DNA of 64,000 nt. Source: Isochrysis galbana. Taxonomy: Eukaryota; Haptophyta; Isochrysidales; Isochrysidaceae. The stretch spans positions 685,528 through 749,527 of the forward strand of contig CM030941.1 in NCBI GenBank assembly GCA_018136815.1, in the 5' to 3' direction. The notes under the pieces were generated by a model. It saw nothing but the letters and a program-made list of their open reading frames with translations. It searched no databases and was not told where the DNA came from. Shown piece by piece: positions 29,520 to 40,844 of this stretch. Each line of letters starts with the position of its first letter. Position 1 is the stretch's first letter. Made by a program: the position numbers and the translations under genes.

Positions 29520-30149
29520 CTACAAAGGAGCGTGCGCCCAATCCATGTAAGTGGGCCAACGTGGCACCATCAAAGTCTTACCCCCGAGTCTTCTACACAG
29601 GAGCGTGCGGCCAAATGAACGCTTATTGCCTCGGAGCTCTTTGCGTATCTCTTCGTCGTCGGTGGTTGTGCCTCCCGCGTCGTGGCTTTGGGCGTTCCAG
29701 TCGCCTGCGACGTATAGTTCCGGGATTGCGCTGTTGGATGCCCGTGAATGGAACTTTTGGAAGAACTCCTTCGTCATTCTTTCCTCACACTTGAGGGAGT
29801 CGAAGCTCTCTTTGTTCGTGGGCCTGGATGTCCTCCGAATTGCGTCTATCGTGGCGTTAAGTTCGCGGATTCTATCAGTTTTTCTGGCGTCGGGTTCTTC
29901 ATCGTCGAGTTTGATTCCCAGTAGTGCGAGCTCATCGATTGCTTTGGTTATCGCCTTGTGCTCCTTGCCCTGCCGTGTTGCCCATAGGAGATAAGTGGCC
30001 ACCGCTCGCTTGGCGTTGCCCCAGGCGTCGTCTATGTCCTCGTCCGGGGTCTCTGGGTTTGTGTGGCTTCTCCATAGGTGCGATACTACCTTACGGATGT
30101 CTTCCGAGTCGAAACCCTGACAAGAGGAACACACCCAGCGGGAACGCAC
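29520..30149 (-). pseudogene. possible non-LTR retrotransposon fragment
   Basis: The 209-residue frame has a helical, charged character and the segment CEERMTKEFFQKFHSRASN followed by an IPEL...DW motif. That resembles the linker between endonuclease and reverse transcriptase in algal and oomycete LINEs, where a similar F-x-K-F-K segment occurs. Neither catalytic domain is present. The frame begins with a CxxC element (CSSC) that could pair with a downstream SHLWRSH. The assignment is weak, and an unrelated host fragment is possible. Confidence 0.3.
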
Positions 30150-30635
30150 TACCTAATCTGCACTCAAAGTGCGACACATGGGAGGAAACCCAAAAACTTC
30201 AGGGGACTTTAGAAAATTTTGCAACTGGGAATAAGGGCCCTTGCACTGAGCCGCTGGCCGATGCTGCACGCAGACGCAGGTGAAGGCGCAGAGAGGCTGC
30301 GACCTCAGGTTTTGGTTGCCTTTTTGGCAAATCCCCCCATAAGGATGGTATAAGTTCTACTTGCAGGGCACCTTCCCCCCTTCCCCCACCCTATCTTTTG
30401 AACGATAGTTGGCTAGCCTATCCATAGATTTTAAATGGGCCAAAGAGTGCTCGAAAGAGTGCCCGAAAGGGCCCGAACGCAACAACCTTCAACCATCTTC
30501 AAAGTCGCAGGCGAAGGCAAGCCGGTAGACTACGACTATAATGGCATGCTCAAGGGACGACAAGGAAATCGATGGACTCGGAGTCAGAGTCGCGAATGAT
30601 GATACTTGCACGCGGCGAGGTGGCGATCCACAAGG

Positions 30636-32990
30636 TCAAGAGTTGTCCGCCATCGGGAAATGGTGCATGAGAGCCTCCGGAACCCCATCGGAGACCTCCG
30701 CTTCGGGCACGAGCATTTGAGCATCCACTTTCCCGGCCGATACTCCTGCCAGAGCGGGTGCTTTCGAGGTTGGGACGCGCTGCTTGAGATGTTGATAGAC
30801 GTAAAATAAGGCTTTGGGTGTGACCCCTGCGATTGCTCCGGCCTCTGCTAAAGTTGTTGGTTGCGTGGCGGTGAGCTTCTCGACCTCTTCTTTGGAGAGG
30901 CACGGAATGACGCTATAATCTGTGCCTCGTGGGATAGCAGCCATCGAGTGCTCCTTCAAGCGCGCAACCTCGCGCTCCTGCCTCTCGAGGTAATTCGAGT
31001 ATTTGATCTCGATAGCGAGAGCTTCGCGACCTAAGCAGGGCAGAGACCCGTCGCCAGCTGGGGTCCCCTTCCGCCATCCGTGGGGGTGGGACAGCATCAC
31101 CGCCTCTACATCTTCTAGAATCGCCTCGGGCACGTGCATCATCTGCTCGGCACTGCGCAACTCGCCATTTGGCTTTACTCCGAAACCAGCTGCGGCCCAC
31201 TCGCTGTTGGGGAGGATGAAGCCTCGCAAAGCTACACGCCCTGCCTCCATGGCCGCTTGCTTCTCACGCAGCCGCTTCATGCGGTCAGCACTGACGATGC
31301 CGGCTGCGGCGCCTAAAGGTGTAAGGCGCATATCGGCATTATCGGCCCGGAGCATCAAACGCCACTCCGCACGTGAGGTGAACATACGGTATGGCTCCAT
31401 CGTGCCCCTAGTGACAAGGTCATCGACCAACACCCCAATGTAACCTTCGTGGCGCTCGACCGTGAAAGGTGCACCATGACGGCAGTGAATGCCTGCATTG
31501 GCGCCCGCCACGGTGCCAAGAGCCGCCGCCTCCTCGTAGCCAGTAGTACCAATGATCTGACCGGCAAGGAAGAGGCCTTCGCAGCTAGACACCTCCAACG
31601 TTCGACGGAGGCACCGGGGATCGACGAAGTCATACTCAACATCGTAAGCAGGCTTAAGTATCTCGGCGCGCTCGAGCCCTTTCATTGAACGAACAAGCTG
31701 CAGCTGTACATCCACTGGGAAGGCAGAAGAGATTCCGTTGGGATATATCCAATCGCTGTCGAGTCCCTCGGGCTCAAGCCAGACAATGTGCCCCTCGCGC
31801 TCAGGGAATCGCTCCACTTTGGAGAAAAGGGACGGACAGTACCTCGGTCCTGCGCCCTTGCCACCGCCGGACTCGTATGCTGGCAGCTTGCCCTTATTGT
31901 CAATGACGATCTGGTGAGTGCGCGCATTGGTATACGTCTTGTGGCAGAGGATCAAGTTGTTTGCTTGTTCGACGGTCCCACCCTCGTTTAGGAAGGAAAA
32001 TGGGACTGGCGGCTCCTCCGATGGCTGGGGCTCTAGGCTAGAAAAGTCAATGGTGCCAACGTCGAGCCGGGGAGGCGTACCCGTCTTTAGGCGCGAGAGT
32101 GGAAGCTTGAGGCGGGCGAGGGTCGTCGCAAGTGCTGTGGAAGGTGGCTCGACGTCGTTTGACTCGCGCATAAACCTGTGTAAGGGTGATGAGACAGCTC
32201 TGAGCCCGCATGTAGAGGCATGGCGGGTTCCTCTGAGGTCTCATGCTCTTATGGGTGCGCCATCTCACCTGCCTGCGGGACGCTGGTCGCGTCCGATGTG
32301 CACAACGCCACGAAGGAAGGTACCAGTGGTAAGAACCACGGCCTTTGCACGCAACTCTTGCCCTCCGGCCGCCATCACGCCACAGATACGTCCTGCAGGC
32401 CGGCCCTCTGCAGAGGCGCTCCTAGCCGCAGGTGAGTTGGCATCTGGTTCATCAAGTAGTAGATCCTCAACGCTCGCCTCGAAGAGCTCGAGACCGGGGT
32501 ACGATTGCAGCTCGGAGAGCATGCGCTCACGGTATATCTTGCGGTCCGCCTGCGCCCGGGGCCCCTGCACAGCTGGCCCCTTCCTGCGGTTGAGCATGCG
32601 GAAGTGAATGCCTGCCTGGTCAATGATGCGCCCCATCAGTCCGTCGAGTGCGTCGACTTCACGGACGAGATGGCCTTTTCCGATGCCTCCGATGGACGGG
32701 TTGCACGACATCTCTCCGATCGTGTCTAGCTTCTGCGTCACGAGGATTGTCCTCGCGCCACTCCGAGCAGCTGCAGCAGCGGCCTCGCAGCCAGCGTGGC
32801 CGCCTCCCACCACGACCACATCGACCTCCCTCACGACGGAGGAGGCGAGGGGTGGGGCAGCGCGAGCACAGTGTGTGCAGGCGGGGCGCAGGCTAACCAC
32901 ACGCCATGCCTCAGCTGCCGATGAACCACACAGCACGAGGAGGAGCAGTGCAGAAGAAAGGCACGCAAGGGGGCCCGGCTGGCTGCCCAT
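30636..32990 (-). CDS. MTO1: tRNA U34 carboxymethylaminomethyl-modifying enzyme MnmG/MTO1 (GidA), organellar
   Basis: Two exons, 32990-32269 and 32175-30636, joined across a 93-base GT-AG intron (32176-32268), give 753 residues. The FAD-binding motif [17 protein letters not shown] lies near residue 54, followed by the hallmark [16 protein letters not shown] and [11 protein letters not shown]. The splice restores the conserved RPAGRFMRES into [13 protein letters not shown]. Later come the GTVAGANAG segment and a helical C-terminus with [20 protein letters not shown]. MnmG works with MnmE to form the 5-aminomethyl-type group on wobble uridine of organellar tRNAs. The first 50 residues contain a hydrophobic stretch [18 protein letters not shown] that looks like a signal peptide followed by a basic segment, which suggests import into a plastid bounded by extra membranes; mitochondrial import is the alternative. 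Confidence 0.9.
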
Positions 32991-33130
32991 CGGGATGGAG
33001 CACTGGCGCGCGCACGCGCAGGGGGGGGGGGGGGGGGGGGAGAGAGAGAGAGAGAGGGCGAGGAAGAGGGAGAGGGCGAGGAAGAGGGAGGGAGGGAGGG
33101 AGGGAGAGAGGCACGAGGTGGCCGGAGAGC
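32991..33130 (-). repeat. purine/pyrimidine-biased tract upstream of MnmG
   Basis: On the plus strand the sequence is a G run (about 33021-33040) followed by GA-rich units; on the coding strand it is CT-rich. It ends within 40 bases of the start codon and resembles the tracts before other genes. Confidence 0.5.
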
Positions 33131-33238
33131 TCAGAATAGATTTGAGGTTGCGAGCTGGTATCTATCACCTAAGAATAGACGGAGGAGCCGTGCCTTTGTA
33201 CATGTTACCCCCCATGAGCCAACGCCCCCCAGGAGCTA

Positions 33239-33313
33239 AGGTGTCGTTCCGTCAATTATGGGACATCAATCGAATGGAGCCATCAAATGTCCATAGTTAT
33301 TTATACAACAATC
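33239..33313. repeat. short dispersed repeat shared with 47330-47413
   Basis: Both copies contain GTGTCGTTCCGTCAAT and GAATGGAGCCATCAAATG followed by GTCCATAGTYATTTATACAACAAT. The similarity covers about 75-85 bases and stops on both sides. No coding sequence or terminal repeats are visible. Confidence 0.55.
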
Positions 33314-33669
33314 ACCCCCGATGTTTAACACCTACGGCACGCGCTTTCATGGCTAATTGTGGCATTCAGTCCCTGGGTGCAATAAAGGCTCACAATTACA
33401 CGAGGTGCACGCCGTGATTGCCGATGTGCATCGGGTCCCCGCGGGGACGCCGTGCGTGCGCATGTCGCGACTGGTTTCTCGGCGGTTTCCTACACTTACG
33501 TAAACGTGTAATATACGAAAGATCTCTCATGGGACATGGCCGTGCGTGCGCACAACAACTTTTTCCTCTACTATGAAAGTGCACGCCGTGCGTCCGCTCT
33601 TTCCGCGGGGGGACTCTGGGCGCGGAATGCGGGCGGAAACCCCTGGGACACCCCGTGGAACCGGTGGTT

Positions 33670-34012
33670 TATTACAGTAAAAAAACCTTTTAATATTCTT
33701 ACCCCACTCGCGGCGAATGGAACCACTACATACCTACTGCACGTAGTACGTAGCATATTTTCTACACCCCCATTCCCCCGGCCCTTCTCCCCCCGCCATC
33801 AGGCGGCTCCCCCCGTACACTACTAGTACTAGGGGGATAGGGATGAAGGGCTTAGATATGGTCCGGTGGCCCGCGCCTCCCCCCGGTGATCTTTCCCCCC
33901 CTTCCTCCTGCGTCTCCGAGTGGGCGGCCGACTCTGTCCCGACTTATCTTGTAAACAGGAGCGGGACTTGCCGATTTTTCGCGCTCTCTCCCCCCTCTCC
34001 TGCGGCACTAGT
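33670..34012 (+). repeat. repeat R1, 5' part
   Basis: The copy begins CTTTTAATATTCTTACCCCA and follows the 12666 copy to CTCCTGCGGCAC, where it is interrupted by an AAATATCC-rich insert. Confidence 0.65.
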
Positions 34013-34269
34013 GGTAGGCCAGAATATCCACAATTTTTTGCCCAAATATCCATCCAAAATATCCAAGAAATATCCCAGCCACGGCCCCAAATATGCGAGG
34101 AAATATCCACACAACTATGGTTATAATACATGCACGGCTTACTTACGGTGGACGGTGGGTGCCGCGCTAACTAAAACGTTCCTCGCAATGAGGAAAACGA
34201 AAGCACAAAAAAAATCCACACTAAGATGGGAAAAGAGGTTACCGGTCCTCTCGGGAAAGTGGAAACAAG

Positions 34270-34500
34270 TATCGCAACTGTAATTAATTAACTTCTTAAT
34301 AGTCTCACCGCACACGCAACGCGGCCGTGGACCCTCTACTTTCTTTCTACTCACGCAGCAAAATTTTCTACACCCCCTCTGTCCCGGCCCTTTCCCCCCC
34401 GCCATCAGGCGACTCCCCCCGTGCACTACTAGGGGGGTAGGGGAAAAGGGCTTAGATATGGTCGGTGGCCCGCGCCCCCCCCCGGTGATCCGTTCCCCTC
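34270..34500 (+). repeat. repeat R1, 5' part next to gypsy remnant
   Basis: The copy covers the first 230 bases of R1 and merges into the integrase remnant on the opposite strand. R1 pieces also abut gypsy sequence at 57994, so an association between the two is possible. Confidence 0.55.
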
Positions 34501-36006
34501 TTCCTACTATACCACTGCCCGAGGACGAAGACCGCGTGCTGCGGCCGCATCATTGGACCTGCAGGGTTGGCAACAGACGGGCGGGCTGAGACGGGCAAAT
34601 GGGAGACATGAGCAATGGGACCACTGTGCGAGGACGGTGCGAGACGAGGCGAGCGGCGCGGGGCCTGATGATCCGAGCCGGTGGTCTCGGATCCCACGGG
34701 AGCTTCGATCGCGTGCGACGTCGGTGGAGTTGAGACGGTCTGAGATTGTGATTCTGCAGCCCGCTTTCTCATCTGAGGCTTACGAAGAGGCGGGAAGGGG
34801 TGAGCATCATCATAGGCGGTGACGAGCGACTCGCAGCGGCGAAGCAGTTCGGCTAGCGCCTCCCAAGTGGCCGCAGCTTTCGCGTAACCACGCCATTTGA
34901 CGAGATACTGCCTTGAATCGCCCCGAAACCTTGCGGTCAAGGAGTGAATCCACCAGATACTCATCTGTTTGGACAGGATCTTCATCTGTGAGGGTATAGT
35001 AGGGACGGAGGTTAGTCACATGCACCTCCTCGGAGAGGAGGCGATTTTCTTGGTCGCGTAGTCGGTAGCGGCCAGCGCCAAGCGCCTCAGCGATGCGGTA
35101 TGGTCCGCTGTAGTGGTAGAGGAGCTTGTTGTGGTGTCCTGGAATCTTGCGAACCACCCTATCACCTGGGGCAAATTGGATGGGGGGAGAGTGAGTGCGT
35201 AGCGTGTCAGCGAGTGCGTCGGCCTGAGATTCTAAAGTTGCATCATAAGCTGCGGCCCACGCCGCCTTTAAACGACAATGCATTTTCCAAGCGTACGAGC
35301 GAATTTCCTGAGGTAACTCGGGAGGTGGGCCAGTGTCAGGTGGATCAGAGAGCTGTGCAGGTAGGCGAAGCTCACGGCCATAGAGCAAGGCAGCAGGCGA
35401 CATGCGGGTGATGCGATTGGCGGAAGCGCGCATGCTCATTAGAAAGAACGGAAGATGATCGACCCAATGACCGCCGCCTTCATCGGTAGCGCGAGCCATG
35501 TTGATCAACGTCTGTTGTGCTCGTTCCACCAGGCCCACACTCTCGTGATGATGAGGTATGCTAGGCCGCAAGTCGGTGCCGGTGCGCTCGAGGATGACCG
35601 AGGTGAGTTGGCTAGCAAGGTTGCTGCCGGAGTCCGAGCGAAGTTGCCTTGGTACTCCGTGCCGAGAAACGACGTACGACATGAAGGCGTGAAGTGCGTC
35701 GGCACTCGAGGGGTCGCCGTTGTGAGGGGCCGCCTCGATCCAACGAGTGAGCGAGTCTACGAAAACGAGGAGCTTGTCGAAGGCTTGAGCGAGGGCGAGG
35801 ACGGCGGCGAGAGCGACATGGAACGAGCGGCGAAAGGCGAGGGTGAGTGAGAGGAGGGCTGTGGTGGCAGGGGCTGGCGAGGCGAGGAGGGATTGTTGTA
35901 GGGTCTGAGTGTTACGAGAGCGAGAGCGACGAGAGCGAGAGCGACGAATGACGACTGACGACAGGACGACGGACAGAGACACCCAGGAAAACACTCCGAC
36001 TCTCAC
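34500..36006 (-). pseudogene. broken Ty3/gypsy chromovirus integrase with chromodomain
   Basis: The minus-strand frame encodes an integrase core: FVDSLTRWIEAAP, LRSDSGSNLASQL and a segment with SVGLVERAQQTLINMARA, which hold the first two catalytic aspartates and the glutamate. It is followed by the GPYRIAEALGAGRYRLRD SH3-like region. The chromodomain is split by a frameshift near 34950: the first part (DEYLVDSLLDRK) is in the integrase frame and the rest (YLVKWRGYAKAAATWEAL) in another. Upstream, the leader related to 15235-15390 is fused directly to the integrase, so gag, protease and reverse transcriptase are deleted. Chromodomains direct integration to particular chromatin. The copy cannot be autonomous. 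Confidence 0.75.
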
Positions 36007-36499
36007 CCCACGACTTTCTCACATAACTCGACTGAAATCAAACCCAAACACTCCGGCCAGACGACGACGGACGACGATCAGAAGGCGATCTGTCGGCGAT
36101 CCCGTCTGGAAGGGGAATCGCACCATAACGGAAACGAGGGGCAATCCTGCCGCACAAGATTCCAAAAGACTTACCGAATAAGACGAGAGAAGTGCGGTGT
36201 GCCTAAGGGGGAGATGCAAAGAGATTGCAAATTAAACCTGATTGCAATCACTGAAGTAGATAGAGAAGCGCGGGGAAGATAGCGAATTAAACCTATTTGC
36301 GAGGCGCCTAGGAGGAAGAAAGGTGGGGAAACTTCCCTTCTCTTCGAGAGAAAGAGAGAGGGCGCTCCACAACTCAAGATCCTATGCGTCCAAGCGAAGC
36401 TTTTGACCGAGAACGGGAACGAGAGAATTATAACGATAATACCGAACGACGAAGAGAAGCCTTACGAGTGTCGACTCGCGAATGCGACATGGCCACGAC

Positions 36500-36690
36500 A
36501 GGCCAGGACGCGCGAGGCAGGCGAGCCTGCCACTGAGAGAGTGGGCCAGCAGGGCAGTGGGCTCCTGGCAAGCCATCAGGCGTGCCAGGAGCATGGGTGG
36601 TTCCTCCCCCATGGCAGGGAAGGAGTGGAGAGAGGGGGGGGCTCGTGCCCCCCCATGGGCGAACTAAGTATAAACTTAGTTGAATCGCAA
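36500..36690 (+). repeat. repeat R1, 3' part
   Basis: The copy spans GGCAAGCCATCAGGCGTGCC to the terminal word AACTAAGTATAAACTTAG, which defines the 3' end of R1 in three copies. Confidence 0.6.
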
Positions 36691-37160
36691 CTGTACAAAT
36701 ATAACTTATAACTTTCTAACACCTAGAGACTCTTTTTTGCACTTCAAACATGTCCTACATAGGAGGATAGCTACGGCGAGGCTCAAGCTGGGAAGGGGAG
36801 CGGCAGCACGCGGCTCACCGGAGCGTCTCCCGCCATCCGCCATCCTGTTGAGTCACCGTTGGGCTGTTGGGCTAGCGGTTCGCGAGTCAACATTGCCCCA
36901 CAAACGGAAAAAAGTCGCGTCCTCTCAACAGTCTCCCAACAACAGCGACTCAACGAAACCCTCGCGTTGAGTCGCTGTTGAGTCGCCTTTCGGACCACTC
37001 AAAAACCACCGAATACTATTTTTGTTTTCATACTGTTCATTCCCTTATTTCGAAAAAAAATTCTCGAAACTCTGGCCTGAGCCAACGAGCACCCGATCTG
37101 AGAGGAATCTTCTCGGAACTCGGAGGCGTCGCTCGCAGTCTTAGCTCTCTCTCTCCGACG

Positions 37161-37934
37161 ATGCGCTCGCCGGCCTTCCACACCGCTCCCGATGCGGTCT
37201 CGGTGGTCATGGGCGCCAGCCGTGGGCTTGGACTCGCGTTCACCTCAGCGCTCCTCACCAGATCCCCCGGGTCTATCGTCGCGTGCAGCCGGCGCGGTTC
37301 AGAGGAGCTGAGAGCACTGCAGGCAGCCTCAGGAGGTCGGCTCACCACTGTACAGTGTGATGTGACCGACGCAGCCTCGCTCTCTCGGATGGCAGCGCAT
37401 GTGCAGGATATGCACGGGCCCAAGAACGTTGATCTACTTCTGAACGTTGCCGGTATTCTCCATGAGAAGGCTGAGGGTGGTGACAGGATGCCAGAACGTG
37501 CCTTGAGGGATGTGGACCCCGACTGGATGCAACGCGTGCTGGCCGTTAATGCGATGGGCCCTGTGCTTACGACACAAGCTCTACATCGCCAGTTTCGAAA
37601 AGGTGCAGTCATAGGATCGCTTTCAGCACGCGTAGGCTCCATCGGAGACAATAAGCTGGGAGGCTGGTGGTCGTACCGCATGTCGAAGGCTGCGCTAAAC
37701 ATGGGTGTCCGAAATATGGCCCTTGAGCTTCGGAGGCATGAAGTGTATGCCGTCGCATTGCATCCCGGCACAACCGCGACAGATCTGTCCAAACCATTTC
37801 AGAAGAATGTCAAACCCGGAAAACTTTTCACTGTTGAGTATACCGCCAATTCTTTGCTCGATGTGTGTACAAACCTGAAGCCCGAAGACACAGGCGGCTT
37901 TTTTGCATATGACGGATCATCGATAGAGTGGTGA
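37161..37934 (+). CDS. short-chain dehydrogenase/reductase (sniffer/CsgA-like)
   Basis: The 257-residue protein starts at the ATG at 37161. VVMGASRGLGLAF near residue 15 is the Rossmann-fold NAD(P) motif. A basic residue pair after beta-2 (ACSRRGSEE) favours NADP(H). CDVTD near 75 is the adenine-ring acid. NVAGIL near 95 is the NAG motif, and SLSARVGS with YRMSK near 170 gives the catalytic serine, tyrosine and lysine. HPGTTATDLSKPF is the typical nicotinamide loop of the classical CsgA/sniffer group, which reduce carbonyl compounds. The substrate cannot be read. It is a single exon, and no organelle leader is obvious at this start. Confidence 0.85.
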   Translation: MRSPAFHTAPDAVSVVMGASRGLGLAFTSALLTRSPGSIVACSRRGSEELRALQAASGGRLTTVQCDVTDAASLSRMAAHVQDMHGPKNVDLLLNVAGILHEKAEGGDRMPERALRDVDPDWMQRVLAVNAMGPVLTTQALHRQFRKGAVIGSLSARVGSIGDNKLGGWWSYRMSKAALNMGVRNMALELRRHEVYAVALHPGTTATDLSKPFQKNVKPGKLFTVEYTANSLLDVCTNLKPEDTGGFFAYDGSSIEW

Positions 37935-38569
37935 AGAGGCAAAACGTGGGGAAATGGTGGATCTTGACCAGCTGTGTCCTCGCAGAGTTGGTGTGCATGT
38001 CGGGCTGGGAGCTGTGCCACTTACAACAGAGGAACTGATGAGAGCAAAAGAAAAATCGAAGGGCTTACAATGGTGACGCATTTGCCTATGAGCAGGCCGT
38101 TCGCATGCGAATTGCGATTTGTGATCTTACTTTGGCCCTTAGCTTTCTTGGAGCGGCTTCTGAATCTTATCTGCGTCTGCCTGCTTGCTCTATTTGTATT
38201 GCCGCGCATCTGCATTCTAGCCCGGTCATTCACTCGTTTTCACTATTGTTATCCACCTGCTCCCCTTGGTGTCCCGTTGATGGATTTTAAGGGGCTATTG
38301 TGCAGGGGACATCCCAAGACTCCCTTCTTGTGATCGTGCTTCAAACGTTCGTTGGCGCGATAGGGTCATGGAGCGCCTCCCGCTCCCATCCACTCCCTCC
38401 GCCCACCTTCACCTTCCACCCTGCCGCGCCGGCCGAAGCAGAAGAAAACCTCTTGAACAAGCCAACCAGCGCTGCTATACTACCCTACGGAGGGAGACCC
38501 TGACAACGCCCTTGCCCCTCGCTCGCCCCCACACCCGCTTCCCCCTTCATTCCTTTGTCTTCGATTTCG

Positions 38570-38770
38570 GGGAATCGGTCCTACTAATCTTATGTAAGTC
38601 TTATGATTGGTCGCCATGAAAAAAAATCTGAAGATTCGGGCTACTACCGCTAGCTATAAAGGACCACGCGCTCACGGTACCGACTCACGCCATCGCCTAT
38701 CTATACCCCAGATCACTCACTCCCTTTACACTACCCCCTTCATTCCTTTGTCTTTGGCATCGGGGGGGGG
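38570..38770 (-). repeat. repeat R3, inverted copy
   Basis: It shares GGGCTACTACCGCTAGCTAT and the following GGACCACGCGCTCAC segment with the minus strand of 16090-16200. Confidence 0.55.
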
Positions 38771-38995
38771 GGGCGCGTGCACTACGAAGGGCCAGCAACC
38801 AGCAAGCAGCAAGCGCAAGGGGCGGGCTGGGGCAGACCTGTTGTTGGGTGTTCCTGTGGCAGACAAACGTTAAACGCCTTTTGCAACTATCTTATCGTGT
38901 CCCCGGGGGGTCTCGGCCCCCACCCTTCGGCTCTTCTTCGTCTGCTGCCGCACTTTCGCGGTGTCTGTCTGCCGCGCGGGGTGTCCTCTCTCTAG

Positions 38996-39885
38996 TAAGG
39001 CTGTGAATAGGTTTGGTTTGGAGCTAACATGTTTGAAGTAGATAGTACCTTTCAGCTATCTTGATACATAGAGATAGTGCCCTTCGTTCGGCTATCTTGA
39101 TACATAGAGATAGTGCGATTTGCCAAGTACCAAGTAGATACCTAATATCTAATATCTAATATCTAGATATTAGTTAGGCATTAGGTATTGGGTATAGATA
39201 ATAGCCCTTAGTTAGCTCCGGCCCGTAGTAGTCGCGCGTTTGTGTGTTGTGTGTGGTTGTGGTTGTCGAACCAATATGTGTCGTTGTGCGCACTGGCACA
39301 AAGCACAAACAAAGCTCAAGCTCCTACCTATAAATAGATATAGATAGTGTACCGTAAAAGGAAAAGGTATTTATTATGGCGGGGGGCGGGCCCGAAAAGC
39401 GCGAGAGTGAGTACTAAGTACCTACAATACGTGGGCAGTAGGCGCGAGATTGCTGTAGCCCTTCGATCGGCGCGGGGCGCGAGAGGCTGTCGTCATGGGC
39501 AGGAAGCGGTCCGCTGCGGCGGTGGACAGCAATATACTCTGTACGAAAGGCAAGGCAATCGGATGCAACTTTGGAGCACTCCTTGCTGGCGGGAATGAAT
39601 TGTGAGTGAGGGCTTGTTGTGTGTGTGTGTGGTTCGCGCGCGCAGCGCGCCCTTAGATAGCTCCGCGCGCCCCCATCACAGTTGTCTTCCGCGCGCCGCG
39701 TGCAAGCCTGTAGCCTGTAAGCTCGGTGACTATTAATAGGTTGTTAATAGCTTTTGTCATCACCGCTATCTTGATAGATAGAGATAGTGCTCCTTCGCTA
39801 TCTTGATAGATAGAGATAGTGCTTTTGCTGGGTAGATAGCCTAATATCTTGATTGATATCTGTCTATCACATGTTCACAGCCTTG
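38996..39885. mobile_element. 890-bp non-autonomous hAT-like element with AT-rich palindromes
   Basis: The ends are TAAGGCTGTGAA and, inverted, CAAGGCTGTGAA, flanked by a perfect 8-bp direct repeat CTCTCTAG at 38988-38995 and 39886-39893. Inside there are repeated palindromic units (CTATCTTGATACATAGAGAT at 39055-39115; CTATCTTGATAGATAGAGAT at 39760-39820) and runs of ATCTAATATCTAGATATTAG. No transposase is present. A fragment with a related left end (TAAGACTGTGAAGATG) begins near 21801. The 8-bp duplication fits the hAT superfamily. Confidence 0.75.
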
Positions 39886-40294
39886 CTCTCTAGCCCGGTC
39901 ACTCACTATGGGGGTGCGGAGGGCACCAACTAGTTTGGGTAAATGAAGGGCTAAATAAGCTCCCAATAGGTTCCGGTAGGATGGATCAGCAAAAAAATTG
40001 GGGGTTCTCCGGCGAAATTTCGAAAAATACCAAATTTCAGCTCTTCAAAGACGGTGCGCGAGTCGGGCCCCCCTCCGGTATATTTTAGTGAGGCCCTTCA
40101 TGCGAGGCACAAACATAGAATGACGAGGAATTTTTGACGCCAACTCACTGGGTCCACAAGGCCTAGTTCCATGCACACTGGGCCATAAGCCAAACTCGTA
40201 ATGTTGCACTTCATTGGGTACGAAAGTATCACGTTCACGTATCACGTATCACGTATCACAAAACACGAAACTCAAGACGCTTAGGAAAAAGTTA

Positions 40295-40480
40295 ATGTTA
40301 TATCCTAGCCAACCACACTAGCTAATCGGACACAACTTTTCAGTCCCAGAATCTCGCCATGCCTGACGAGCCAGGTGTCCGAGTGCTACCGGGGGGAGGG
40401 GGCACTGCCCCCTCCCCCCTACCCTCGGTATTTGTCTTCCCCCCCAGTGCACGCACCGCCCCCGCGCACACTGTGAAAGT
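40295..40480 (+). repeat. repeat R2, partial
   Basis: It begins TGTTATATCCTAGCCAACC and stops after the CAGTGCACGCACCG word, about half of the 23689 copy. Confidence 0.5.
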
Positions 40481-40844
40481 GCATTTACTGCTAGTGGTGT
40501 AGAGGTTGTATGAGTATGAGACTTTTTATCCGCGGTTATGTTGCGAAGAGCGCACGATCTATGGCGTCGTCTCTTCTCTTCTCGTGATATGACGTCAGGG
40601 CGATAATGAGGTGGGGTTGCAGATTCACCCATCGCACCGCGTGATGCAAGGCGGTTGTGAAGGAATACCAGATACCCGGGGATAGGGAGGGGGGAGCCGA
40701 TGGCCGAGCCCCCCTTAACCCCCCAAATATGCATCAAATATGCAAAATATGCAAAGATATGCAAAATCAAAATCACTGAGAAAAAGGGCCAAAATATGCA
40801 AAACATAAACATCATATCTTGCATATTTCTATCTGGGCCTACTG

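Larger units (their letters stand above)
28232..30635. other. repeat-rich region between glycosyltransferase and MnmG genes
   Basis: It contains R2 (28455-28821), a CATCTCGT-type repeat (28862-28930), an LRR relic (29050-29320), a possible LINE fragment (29520-30149) and a short repeat at 30290-30385. No intact gene is supported. Confidence 0.5.
33131..37160. other. repeat and retrotransposon region between MnmG and SDR genes
   Basis: Bases 33239-33313 are a short dispersed repeat shared with 47330-47413. R1 copies lie at 33670-34012, 34270-34500 and 36500-36690, and a broken gypsy element at 34500-36006. Bases 34015-34140 are an AAATATCC-rich insert following the broken R1 copy. Bases 36180-36480 and 36700-37150 show nothing recognisable, and no typical promoter palindrome precedes the SDR gene. 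Confidence 0.5.

Noticed and set aside
33536-33826. 96-residue frame after the 33239 repeat
   Set aside because: Its second half lies in R1 and nothing in its first half resembles a known domain.
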